A stretch of DNA of 53,001 nucleotides. It comes from a virus. Position 1 is the stretch's first letter. The number at the start of each line of letters is the position of its first letter. The stretch spans positions 1 through 53,001 of IMG/VR virus record IMGVR_UViG_3300022933_000007; one strand, given 5' to 3'. Under the pieces are notes generated by a model. That model was not told the DNA's origin. It ran no database searches and saw nothing but the letters and a program-made list of their open reading frames with translations. The translations under genes were made by a program, and so were the position numbers. Of the stretch, positions 32,195-38,338 are shown in pieces.

Positions 32195-32843
32195 TAAAGA
32201 AGCCAAAGATATAACAGGAGGGCTTACTGCTACAAGCAAAATGCCATGTCCTAGTTATTCTTTACCTGCTCAAGCGTGTAAGATGGGCAGTAAGTTAGTA
32301 AGTATTAAAGGCTCAGTATGTGAGGGTTGCTATGCACTCAAGGGATTTTATAGATTCAAGCAAGGTCGTAATGCTAGAGATGTTAGGTTGGCTAGTATAT
32401 ATAATCCAAAGTGGGTTAGTGCCATGTCATTTCTAGTCAAGAACAGAAAGGATAATGCTTTCTTTAGATGGCATGATAGTGGAGACATTCAATCTATCAT
32501 GCACTTGGGTAATATAATGACGGTGGCAAAGAACACGCCTGACACTAAGCATTGGTTGCCTACGCGTGAGTATAAGTTACTTACTGATTATGTAGAGGGT
32601 GGTCTTGAGATTCCTAGTAATATGTATGTTAGGGTTTCTACTTATATGATTGATGGTGTTCCTCCCCTCGAATTTGCTAGGAAACTTAACGAACATGATA
32701 ATGTTGAGGGATTCATAGGAGTAAGTAGTGTAAGTAAGGACAAAGATGAAGCAAACTGTCCTGCGTATAATCAAGGTGGTATGTGTGGTGATTGTCGTGT
32801 ATGCTGGACAACCAAAGAGAACATCACTTATCCTTTCCATTAG
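32187..32843 (+). CDS. Gp88-family-like cysteine-rich protein
   Basis: 218 residues from ATG 32187. CPSYSLPAQACKMG, SVCEGCYALKGF, then FFRWHDSGDIQSIMHLGNIM, WLPTREYKL and a C-terminal CPAYNQGGMCGDCRVCW. The order Cys cluster / R-x-H-x-SGD / P-T-R is that of the phage Gp88 family (function unknown, possibly iron-sulfur or radical chemistry). Upstream ATG 32163 is possible. It is the best-conserved-looking protein of the small-gene run after the GHKL ATPase. Confidence 0.6.
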   Translation: MNSKEAKDITGGLTATSKMPCPSYSLPAQACKMGSKLVSIKGSVCEGCYALKGFYRFKQGRNARDVRLASIYNPKWVSAMSFLVKNRKDNAFFRWHDSGDIQSIMHLGNIMTVAKNTPDTKHWLPTREYKLLTDYVEGGLEIPSNMYVRVSTYMIDGVPPLEFARKLNEHDNVEGFIGVSSVSKDKDEANCPAYNQGGMCGDCRVCWTTKENITYPFH

Positions 32844-32845
32844 AT

Positions 32846-32995
32846 ATGAGAAGTACAAAAGAAATATACGAGTGTGATGATTGTGGTAATGAATTTGATG
32901 AAGATACAAATTATGTAAAAGAATGTAAAATATGTGAAGGGGATTACTGTGAGGATTGTCAAGATGAACATGCTAAATATGAGTGTGGTTTCTAA
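32846..32995 (+). CDS. 49-residue zinc protein
   Basis: ATG 32846, 2 nt after the preceding stop. YECDDCGNEFDEDTNYVKEC, CKICEGDYCEDCQDEH: at least two metal sites in an acidic RING/B-box-like mini-domain. Overlaps the next ATG (TAATG). Confidence 0.5.
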   Translation: MRSTKEIYECDDCGNEFDEDTNYVKECKICEGDYCEDCQDEHAKYECGF

Positions 32996-33087
32996 TGTTT
33001 AACTGTGAATCATGTGGGTGTGAGATGAAACGAAAACACCCTAACTCAGTTGAGTGTAATGAATGTCGTGCAGGATATAGACCATGA
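32995..33087 (+). CDS. 30-residue zinc ribbon
   Basis: MFNCESCGCEMKRKHPNSVE then CNECRAGYRP. Minimal two-pair ribbon, overlapping both neighbours. Confidence 0.45.
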   Translation: MFNCESCGCEMKRKHPNSVECNECRAGYRP

Positions 33088-33269
33088 AACTAACTGACTA
33101 TGCTAACCCTGAGTGTGAAGAATGTGAAGGCGAGGGATATTATGACGTGGCAGTAAGAGATGATAGTGAGGCTATCCCATGTCAGAAATGTTTCCCACCT
33201 GAAAAGAATCAACTCGAAACAACATGGGAGGATTTAAGAGATGATGAAGATAGAGATGATGGCTTCTAG
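33084..33269 (+). CDS. DnaJ-type CxxCxGxG mini-protein
   Basis: 61 residues: ECEECEGEGYYDVAV then CQKCFPPEK, the CxxCxGxG...CxxC layout of a single DnaJ zinc repeat, and a very acidic tail (EDLRDDEDRDDG). Could bind unfolded proteins or simply be a metal knuckle. Confidence 0.5.
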   Translation: MKLTDYANPECEECEGEGYYDVAVRDDSEAIPCQKCFPPEKNQLETTWEDLRDDEDRDDGF

Positions 33270-33396
33270 CACAAATATTTGTGAGTGTTGCTGGGAACTA
33301 GGCAAGACATATAAGCATGAACATGGTTATGTGTGTGCAGTATGTATAGAAATATTAAAAAAATTAAAAAATAAGGAGGTAGATAAAATATGGTAG
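33241..33396 (+). CDS. 51-residue zinc protein
   Basis: Four in-frame ATGs (33241-33259); the later ones are equally likely. NICECCWELGKTYKHEHG and CAVCIEIL form a zinc site; the end encodes NKEVDKIW and contains AAGGAGGT for the next gene. Confidence 0.45.
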   Translation: MMKIEMMASSTNICECCWELGKTYKHEHGYVCAVCIEILKKLKNKEVDKIW

Positions 33397-33662
33397 ATTT
33401 ATATGCAAAATTTAAATGTTACAAATGTGATGAAACTTATCTCGGCAGGGATATAATTAAAGGCTCATCAATAGGTAGTGGATTCTTCACAGAATATATG
33501 TGTGAGGATTGTACAAAGGAAAATTATATCTGGGCAACTGGAGATGATTTAGTTACCGAACATCATAAGGCTAACATAAGAGAAATGAATAAGAAAGTCA
33601 ACAAACAGATTAATAAAATAATCTATGAGTTGAGTGGAATATTAGGAGGTAAAGAAGAATGA
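33390..33662 (+). CDS. 90-residue zinc protein with coiled tail
   Basis: AAGGAGGT 10 nt upstream. CYKCDETYLGRDIIKG and CEDCTKENYIW flank a treble-clef-like finger; the C-terminal half is a basic helix (IREMNKKVNKQINKIIYELS) ending GGKEE. Overlaps the next start. Confidence 0.5.
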   Translation: MVDLYAKFKCYKCDETYLGRDIIKGSSIGSGFFTEYMCEDCTKENYIWATGDDLVTEHHKANIREMNKKVNKQINKIIYELSGILGGKEE

Positions 33663-33856
33663 GGTGTTTAGTTACAAAAGTATTAGTAGATGGTAGTGAT
33701 ATGATTGAATGTTATAGTACCGAATATGAAACAAATTTACCTGAAAATATATCATGGGAACTTAGATTCTACTGTGATTATTGTGGAGATGAGGTAGTAG
33801 AAGATGAATTAGAATCACATGAATGTGAAAATTGGAAAGGAGGTAAAGAAGAATGA
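33659..33856 (+). CDS. 65-residue zinc-finger protein
   Basis: Start in the GGAGGTAAAGAAGAATGA junction. CYSTEYE, FYCDYCGDEVVEDELESHEC: a C2HC finger near the C-terminus. Ends GGKEE like the gene before it. Confidence 0.5.
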   Translation: MRCLVTKVLVDGSDMIECYSTEYETNLPENISWELRFYCDYCGDEVVEDELESHECENWKGGKEE

Positions 33857-34083
33857 CAGGATTTAGTGTAAAGGATAAAGAGATGATAGAGTTTGGTAGA
33901 TTTACTGTGTATCAATCTCTTAAAGAAATGATAGAGGAGGGTAACAACTTGAACATCATAAAGTTTAATGAACTTACCCAAGATACTATAAGGAATATAA
34001 CAAACAAGGTACTGCTGGATATAATCGAGGAAGTATTGAGTGAGGATTCTGACCTCAAAGATTGGAGGGAGGGGTTGGAATGA
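33853..34083 (+). CDS. Unrecognised 76-residue helical protein
   Basis: Starts at the second copy of the GGKEE junction. MTGFSVKDKEMIEFGRFTVY then acidic helices (VLLDIIEEVLSEDSDLKDWR). No cysteines, unlike its neighbours. Confidence 0.5.
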   Translation: MTGFSVKDKEMIEFGRFTVYQSLKEMIEEGNNLNIIKFNELTQDTIRNITNKVLLDIIEEVLSEDSDLKDWREGLE

Positions 34084-34355
34084 ATATTCCATTCCAAACT
34101 CCTATAAGATTTGACAAATGGGAGGAAGATATTAAGGAACAAACTAAAATAGTGAGAGATAAAAACGGATTTACTATTAGTGGTCTTGTCATGCACCCTG
34201 AAACTATATCAGAAGTAATGAATTATCAATCAGACCATACTCTAATGAATCAGTATAGTCGTATCAGTAATGGTATATGGTTTGCTGGTTATAAGTTGAT
34301 AGGTAACTCCGACCTTAAACAATATGAATATAGATTAGAGGTAGCATATGTATGA
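34080..34355 (+). CDS. Unrecognised 91-residue protein
   Basis: ATG 34080 overlaps the previous stop; GGAGGG upstream favours it over 34062. MNIPFQTPIRFDKWEEDIKE, then TIVRDK-like strands and HPETISEVMNYQSDHTLMNQ. Looks like the small phage proteins that bind or resemble virion components; no family named. Confidence 0.5.
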   Translation: MNIPFQTPIRFDKWEEDIKEQTKIVRDKNGFTISGLVMHPETISEVMNYQSDHTLMNQYSRISNGIWFAGYKLIGNSDLKQYEYRLEVAYV

Positions 34356-34400
34356 ACATCATACCCCAAGACTTATAAACTATGATTAATTATCTCAGGT

Positions 34401-34562
34401 GTGGATTTCGAGAGTAAGTTGATTAGTGATATTCTAGAACTCGAAGAAGAATTATGGATTCCTATGCACAGAATAAAATATGCTGACCTCGCTGACAAGG
34501 ACTTGGATTATTTAACTATGTATTATAATAAACTTGTTCATGTGAGAGACAATCCTGTATGA
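34401..34562 (+). CDS. 53-residue helical protein (GTG start)
   Basis: A TATA box (TTATAA at 34373) is 26 nt before GTG 34401, so a leaderless internal transcript is likely. (M)DFESKLISDILELEEELWIP, then helix (ADLADKDLDYLTMYYNKLVH). No motif. Confidence 0.45.
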   Translation: MDFESKLISDILELEEELWIPMHRIKYADLADKDLDYLTMYYNKLVHVRDNPV

Positions 34563-34690
34563 CAATATGTTTAATCTGTCTAAAAGAGAAGATAGATTTT
34601 GTTCATAACGGTATAGAAATGTGTGCTGATTGTTTAAATATAGTATTAGATGTGGAAAAAAACCACCCTGATTGTAAGCCTGAAGATTAG
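34559..34690 (+). CDS. 43-residue zinc ribbon
   Basis: MTICLICLKEKIDFVHNGIE then CADC and a late Cys. Two-pair ribbon overlapping the upstream stop (ATGA). Confidence 0.5.
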   Translation: MTICLICLKEKIDFVHNGIEMCADCLNIVLDVEKNHPDCKPED

Positions 34691-34725
34691 GTAAGATATA
34701 TTAATTAGTTAATATTATTATAGAT

Positions 34726-35037
34726 ATGATGGTTGAATTAAGTGTGCTTACCCGAATGAAACAAGCCTTGTCAAAGGAACATATGGTAGGTGCTATAACA
34801 TTAAGTCATGTAGATGATGATTTCTATCCTGTGGTTATGGAGTATATAAGTAGTATAGATTGTGAGGCAGGTAAGGTTATGTTTGCAAAGTTTAAGCGTA
34901 GTCGTGTTACTAAGTTACTTAGACTTGCTGGTGCTAGGACTTCTGTTGATAGTATTGAGGAGTTTCTTGCCCCCGAAGAAAAGGTATTATATAATGAACT
35001 GTTTGAGACAGTAGATAAGTATTGGAGGTTGTATTAA
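34726..35037 (+). CDS. Unrecognised 103-residue protein
   Basis: TATTAATTAG lies about 25 nt upstream, suggesting an internal leaderless promoter (ATG 34726 or 34729). MMVELSVLTRMKQALSKEHM, strands, and a helix with basic residues (KFKRSRVTKLLRLAGARTS). A small regulator is possible. Confidence 0.5.
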   Translation: MMVELSVLTRMKQALSKEHMVGAITLSHVDDDFYPVVMEYISSIDCEAGKVMFAKFKRSRVTKLLRLAGARTSVDSIEEFLAPEEKVLYNELFETVDKYWRLY

Positions 35038-35348
35038 TGAATGAAATATTATTACATGGAGATGAGGACATAGAGATATGCTTATCACTAACAAGTATGA
35101 GAATCAATGTACGAAATGCAAACAAACAATCCCTATTGAGCAACAAGTTGAGTGGACAAAAGGAGTGGGTATTGCACATGTTGAGTGCCCAGTACCCGAA
35201 GATAAATTCAAGTCAATACGAAAGTATTCCTATAAGAAACTACAAGTATTACGAAAGTGTCAGTTATGCAAAGAGAAGTTTGTCAAGGGCGACAAGTATA
35301 TTTATGAAAGCTATAGGCTATGCCAAAAATGCTGGGAAGCGAACTTGA
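35037..35348 (+). CDS. Frame with good ribosome site, nested over a zinc protein
   Basis: ATG 35037 has TTGGAGGT 8 nt upstream and opens MNEILLHGDEDIEICLSLTS, 103 codons without a stop. From 35078 it overlaps a better-looking zinc-protein frame, so only its first 14 codons may be meaningful. A frame change between them would join this start to the zinc protein. Confidence 0.3.
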   Translation: MNEILLHGDEDIEICLSLTSMRINVRNANKQSLLSNKLSGQKEWVLHMLSAQYPKINSSQYESIPIRNYKYYESVSYAKRSLSRATSIFMKAIGYAKNAGKRT

Positions 35349-35368
35349 ATTATGAAGGAGTGTCCTAA
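35078..35368 (+). CDS. 96-residue double zinc-finger protein
   Basis: NQCTKCKQTIPIEQQVEWTK with HVECP, then CQLCKEKFVKGDKYIYES with CQKCW: two treble-clef-like fingers reminiscent of PARP/LIM modules and similar to the 30774 and 44347 proteins. ATG 35078 lacks a ribosome site of its own. Confidence 0.5.
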   Translation: MLITNKYENQCTKCKQTIPIEQQVEWTKGVGIAHVECPVPEDKFKSIRKYSYKKLQVLRKCQLCKEKFVKGDKYIYESYRLCQKCWEANLNYEGVS

Positions 35369-35444
35369 ATGTTACAACTACCATATGAGTTGTATGATTA
35401 TAAGTATGTCAGATGAATATTGTGGGTGTGATTGTCATAAATAA
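35352..35444 (+). CDS. 30-residue Cys-rich peptide
   Basis: MKECPKCYNYHMSCMIISMS then EYCGCDCHK. Seven Cys/His-type ligands, probably one or two metal sites. Overlaps both neighbours. Confidence 0.4.
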   Translation: MKECPKCYNYHMSCMIISMSDEYCGCDCHK

Positions 35445-35547
35445 TATAAATAAAATAAAAGGTACTGTTAGTTTAGAGGATTATTATACCCCTGAACATC
35501 AGGCACTTGTAGATTCTATACAAAAGGAACTTGCTAAAAATGTTTGA
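35413..35547 (+). CDS. 44-residue protein
   Basis: ATG 35413: MNIVGVIVINNINKIKGTVS then an acidic helix (EHQALVDSIQKELAKNV). The first part overlaps the Cys-rich peptide in another frame; a GTG further in is possible. Confidence 0.4.
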   Translation: MNIVGVIVINNINKIKGTVSLEDYYTPEHQALVDSIQKELAKNV

Positions 35548-35695
35548 GGTATTCTTTAAGATAGATGAAACGTTGCAAGAGATACGTGACCTTATGGTCA
35601 AGATGGAAAAACATCTAAGTGACTTAACCGACCCACCTAATTTAAATGAGTGGGCTAAGTATAAAAAGGAGGTAGATAAAAATGATAGAAATTAA
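35540..35695 (+). CDS. 51-residue helical protein
   Basis: MFEVFFKIDETLQEIRDLMV then KHLSDLTDPPNLNEWAK and YKKEVDKNDRN. The amphipathic helix could dimerise. The 3' end holds the AAGGAGGTAGATAAA junction. Confidence 0.45.
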   Translation: MFEVFFKIDETLQEIRDLMVKMEKHLSDLTDPPNLNEWAKYKKEVDKNDRN

Positions 35696-35852
35696 AGAGT
35701 TTGTATATCTAGTATGGTTTGAGCCTGACTATGCTAGTGAATACCCTGAATCATATCCATCACTTCAAGGAGTATGGGGAGAGTACAATGATATACCACA
35801 ACTATTCAAAGATGAAGATGATTATGATGTGGTAAAGGAGATAGTTAAATGA
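35682..35852 (+). CDS. 56-residue acidic protein
   Basis: AAGGAGGT 9 nt upstream. MIEIKEFVYLVWFEPDYASE, aromatic and acidic (VWGEYNDIPQLFKDEDDYDV). Possibly a DNA-mimic-type inhibitor by composition; no evidence beyond that. Confidence 0.45.
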   Translation: MIEIKEFVYLVWFEPDYASEYPESYPSLQGVWGEYNDIPQLFKDEDDYDVVKEIVK

Positions 35853-35914
35853 AATTTACATTCAAGGGTAAAAAGTTCAAGCGTGTAGGTTGGAAGTTGG
35901 AGATGGAAGATTGA
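35849..35914 (+). CDS. 21-residue basic peptide
   Basis: MKFTFKGKKFKRVGWKLEME plus D. Very basic; overlaps the previous stop (ATGA). Could be a short translated peptide or a spacer. Confidence 0.3.
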   Translation: MKFTFKGKKFKRVGWKLEMED

Positions 35915-35917
35915 AGC

Positions 35918-36052
35918 ATGAACATCAATGGGTTTGAACTTACAATCAATGACCTCAAAGCAGTAATAGAGGAGATTAAGACTCTTACAGAGGGTGGTAT
36001 CTACGATAAACAAATCAAAGAAATCCTCAAGAAAGGGGAGAGTAAGGCATGA
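35918..36052 (+). CDS. 44-residue helical protein ending GESKA
   Basis: MNINGFELTINDLKAVIEEI then GIYDKQIKEILKKGESKA. Its end is one copy of the ESKA/MSE junction repeat. Confidence 0.45.
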   Translation: MNINGFELTINDLKAVIEEIKTLTEGGIYDKQIKEILKKGESKA

Positions 36053-36246
36053 GTGAAATAGAATTTGCAGTATTAAATGATGAGGATAGAGTGACTATAC
36101 AATCTGCTCTAAAACTACAAGAATTGGTAATGAAAGCAAGTATCACTCCTAGTGAGGAGACTTGTTTCGGAATACCTGTTAATGCAGGAGAAATGTCCAC
36201 AATGAAACATCTACTAGAGGAATCAGAGAAAGGGGAGAGTAAATGA
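36049..36246 (+). CDS. 65-residue helical protein
   Basis: MSEIEFAVLNDEDRVTIQSA, helices and a C-terminus GESK. GGGGAGAG ahead acts as ribosome site. No motif. Confidence 0.5.
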   Translation: MSEIEFAVLNDEDRVTIQSALKLQELVMKASITPSEETCFGIPVNAGEMSTMKHLLEESEKGESK

Positions 36247-36347
36247 TGGAAGATTCACAATGTAATAAATGTGGTAGAGTAGTGGGTTCAGGATTTGATT
36301 GGAATTACTGTCCGAGATGTAGAGGTAAATTGGAGAGTAAGGCATGA
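36243..36347 (+). CDS. 34-residue zinc ribbon ending ESKA
   Basis: MMEDSQCNKCGRVVGSGFDW then YCPRCRGKLESKA. A canonical mini zinc ribbon (CxxCG...CPRC). Confidence 0.5.
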   Translation: MMEDSQCNKCGRVVGSGFDWNYCPRCRGKLESKA

Positions 36348-36472
36348 GTGAAACTAATTGTAAATGGTGTAAAAAAATGAAACGATTATGTTCAATACAT
36401 ACCGGTTATGAAGTTGGTAGAAAATTAAACCATGAAGTTTCTCATAGAAATAGACGGAGTGGTCAAGCATGA
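36344..36472 (+). CDS. 42-residue basic Cys/His protein
   Basis: MSETNCKWCKKMKRLCSIHT then a His/Arg-rich end (HEVSHRNRRSGQA). One metal site and strong positive charge suggest nucleic-acid binding. Starts at the second ESKA/MSE junction. Confidence 0.45.
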   Translation: MSETNCKWCKKMKRLCSIHTGYEVGRKLNHEVSHRNRRSGQA

Positions 36473-36561
36473 ACTTTTGGCAATGTAAAACCTGCGAAAG
36501 AAACTGCCATGAGATAGAGAGGAAAGCCTGTCGATTCTGTGGGGCAAAGAGAGAGATATGA
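36469..36561 (+). CDS. RanBP2-type zinc finger mini-protein
   Basis: 30 residues, FWQCKTCERNCHEIERKACR then FCGAKRE. W-x-C-x2-C-x3-N and the C-terminal CRFCG fit the RanBP2/zf-RBZ pattern, a fold that binds RNA or ubiquitin in eukaryotes. It is almost nothing but the finger. Confidence 0.5.
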   Translation: MNFWQCKTCERNCHEIERKACRFCGAKREI

Positions 36562-36710
36562 AAGATATGAGACACCAATGTCCTCCATGTAAAATACATA
36601 TCAAAGAGGGGTTGTTCATTAAACATATGGAAAGCAAGGAACATCATAAACATATAGAAAGATATATCCATGACCTTAACGAACAAGGTAGTATGGATTT
36701 GATAGATTGA
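36558..36710 (+). CDS. 50-residue C2H2-like finger
   Basis: QCPPCKIHIKEGLFIKHMES then KEHHKHIERYIH. Cys pair and His pair with the spacing of a C2H2 finger followed by a helix. Likely DNA or RNA contact. Confidence 0.5.
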   Translation: MKDMRHQCPPCKIHIKEGLFIKHMESKEHHKHIERYIHDLNEQGSMDLID

Positions 36711-36850
36711 AAGAGAGTGAGAAGATTGAACTTCGTAAAAAATGCCGTTGCCCTCATAGTAGGAACGGTCTTCTTTGTAGTCTTTGTAAGTATGATACTT
36801 CCACGTTCTTCTATGATAGAAAAAGAGTTAAGGATTTGAAAGGACAATGA
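36707..36850 (+). CDS. 47-residue zinc protein (TTG start)
   Basis: TTG 36707 overlaps the previous stop; (M)KESEKIELRKKCRCPHSRNG then LCSLCKYDTST. The stop overlaps the next ATG. Another frame in the same DNA encodes a membrane helix (36717-36839), so the choice is uncertain. Confidence 0.4.
   Translation: MKESEKIELRKKCRCPHSRNGLLCSLCKYDTSTFFYDRKRVKDLKGQ
36717..36839 (+). CDS. 40-residue membrane peptide (GTG start), alternative frame
   Basis: GTG 36717 opens (M)RRLNFVKNAVALIVGTVFFV and VFVSMILPRSS, a credible single membrane helix with basic N-terminus. It lies inside the zinc-protein frame; AAAGGA after its stop would serve the next gene. One or both may be real. Confidence 0.35.
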   Translation: MRRLNFVKNAVALIVGTVFFVVFVSMILPRSSMIEKELRI

Positions 36851-37281
36851 ATCCACACGATACATTCAAACGTGATTTGAAAGATGGTAAGAGAGTTGAA
36901 CGGAAACATCTAAGTCTTATACAAAAGGTATTCCCTGATACATATATCATAGATGGGTATTGTAAGGAATGGGATTTATTCATGCCAACATTTGGTATGG
37001 GTGTTGAAGTGAAATATGATAAGATGTCTCAGAAAACAGGTAACATAATTGTAGAGACAGAATTTAATAATAAAGTATCTGGATTATCCACAACAAAATC
37101 TACATGGTGGGTATTCGATACAGGACAAGAACATATGGTTGTCCATATAGATAAGTTAAAGGAACTTCTTAAAAATTATAGTGTTTGTTCATTGATAGGT
37201 AGGGGGGATTCCAAACCCAAGAAAGCATATCTTATTCCAATAGATAAGGTAAGAGATATAAAGAATAACTGGTATGATTAG
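36847..37281 (+). CDS. PD-(D/E)XK nuclease-like protein
   Basis: 144 residues. CKEWDLFMPTFGMGVEVKYD gives the Asp of the PD motif and E-V-K as (D/E)XK, followed by TGNIIVETEFN and a helical end. Length fits small Holliday-junction or RecB-like nucleases used in DNA processing or packaging. Overlaps the preceding stop (ATGA). Confidence 0.6.
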   Translation: MNPHDTFKRDLKDGKRVERKHLSLIQKVFPDTYIIDGYCKEWDLFMPTFGMGVEVKYDKMSQKTGNIIVETEFNNKVSGLSTTKSTWWVFDTGQEHMVVHIDKLKELLKNYSVCSLIGRGDSKPKKAYLIPIDKVRDIKNNWYD

Positions 37282-37283
37282 AT

Positions 37284-37751
37284 ATGAAATGTGCTAACTT
37301 TGTATGTCTTAATGAAGTAAAACATGTAGGCAAAAGACTATGTACTAATTTTTGTAATACATGTAGGAATAGTCCTCAGCCATATGTGTTTGAATGCAAA
37401 CAATGTGGCAATACATTCATACGTAATGGTCAGAACATGGGGAGGATTCCATTAACATGTAGTCAGAAGTGTAGGAATAGACGTAGGTATGTCATGTCAG
37501 GTAGGGCTAGGTCTAAGACTTATCAACGTAAGCCTAGACCAAAGGTAAAGAAACAGGCTAAGTTATGTAAGAATTGTGATGAAGCATTTAAGGGATTTGC
37601 CAGAAGAGTATTCTGTTCAAAGTCTTGTGCTACAAGATATCGTGAGACAACAGGTAGAGCAGAGAAGATTTATGAGAGTTTCATTAGAGTTAAAAAACAA
37701 TACCTTCATCAGCAAAAGCCTCAAGAAGTTCTCTACGTGACTCCTCGTTAG
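37284..37751 (+). CDS. Multi-zinc-finger protein, end of the rightward cassette
   Basis: 155 residues with Cys pairs along the chain: MKCANFVCLNEV, CTNFCNTCRN, CKQCGNTFIRN, TCSQKCRNRRR, CKNCDEAFKG, FCSKSCATRYR. Four or more FCS/MYM-type fingers (CSxxCxxR) separated by a very basic linker (RKPRPKVKKQAK). DNA or RNA binding is likely. Its last 20 codons are antisense to the convergent 37690 gene. Confidence 0.55.
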   Translation: MKCANFVCLNEVKHVGKRLCTNFCNTCRNSPQPYVFECKQCGNTFIRNGQNMGRIPLTCSQKCRNRRRYVMSGRARSKTYQRKPRPKVKKQAKLCKNCDEAFKGFARRVFCSKSCATRYRETTGRAEKIYESFIRVKKQYLHQQKPQEVLYVTPR

Positions 37752-38100
37752 TTTTATCTTTGAATATATTAGGGCAGTTATAATGCTGGACATCAACTAC
37801 TACACAGTCATTCCACTCTAGAGTTTTCTTCTGTACCTTATCTCTATCTGCTGTGACTGAGCCTGAGTGATGTGCGTCTTGGACTCTTACTACTATGGGC
37901 ATTTGTTTTTCTCTGAATACTACTATGTCTAATGTTTCTTTTTCTTGTCTTTCTGTTACTGCCCCCACAAAATCTCCCTTCATGAGTTTGCTAAAGTTCC
38001 ATTGAATTTTGATGTCAGCGTCAGGGTATAAGTCCTTAAGTATACTTACACATACATCTTCTCCATGCCCAATGATTTGACCAAACTTATTTTTATACAA
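37690..38100 (-). CDS. Restriction-endonuclease-fold-like protein
   Basis: 136 residues. TLDIVVFREKQMPIVVRVQD followed by HHSGSVTADRDKVQKKTLEW resembles the PD-(D/E)XK core, with D in LDIVVF, but the expected E-x-K is V-x-Q. It may be inactive or use the D after Q. Neighbours on both sides are nuclease-like. Converges with the rightward cassette. Confidence 0.45.
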   Translation of the reverse strand: MYKNKFGQIIGHGEDVCVSILKDLYPDADIKIQWNFSKLMKGDFVGAVTERQEKETLDIVVFREKQMPIVVRVQDAHHSGSVTADRDKVQKKTLEWNDCVVVDVQHYNCPNIFKDKTNEESRRELLEAFADEGIVF

Positions 38101-38338
38101 ATGTGTTCTCCCATTCTACTTTAGTAATATTAAATGGTACAGGGGTTGTAGGTTTGTCCATGATTTTATGTAAGACTCTAGCGATATTTTCATTCATTGC
38201 TTCTTGCTGAACTCTAGACATATGTTTACAGTATCTATCATATATCTTTACGTGCATATCTTGTTGGACAGGTGTTTCTCTTACCATGCCTAGAAAGTCT
38301 AGGAGTTCTAAGAAGATTGACTTGTAGTTAATTTTCAT
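38093..38338 (-). CDS. Unrecognised 81-residue protein
   Basis: MKINYKSIFLELLDFLGMVR, helical, with a basic middle (KIYDRYCKHMSRVQQEAMNE). Overlaps both nuclease-like neighbours by 8-11 nt, so it may be a partner subunit. Confidence 0.5.
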   Translation of the reverse strand: MKINYKSIFLELLDFLGMVRETPVQQDMHVKIYDRYCKHMSRVQQEAMNENIARVLHKIMDKPTTPVPFNITKVEWENTFV

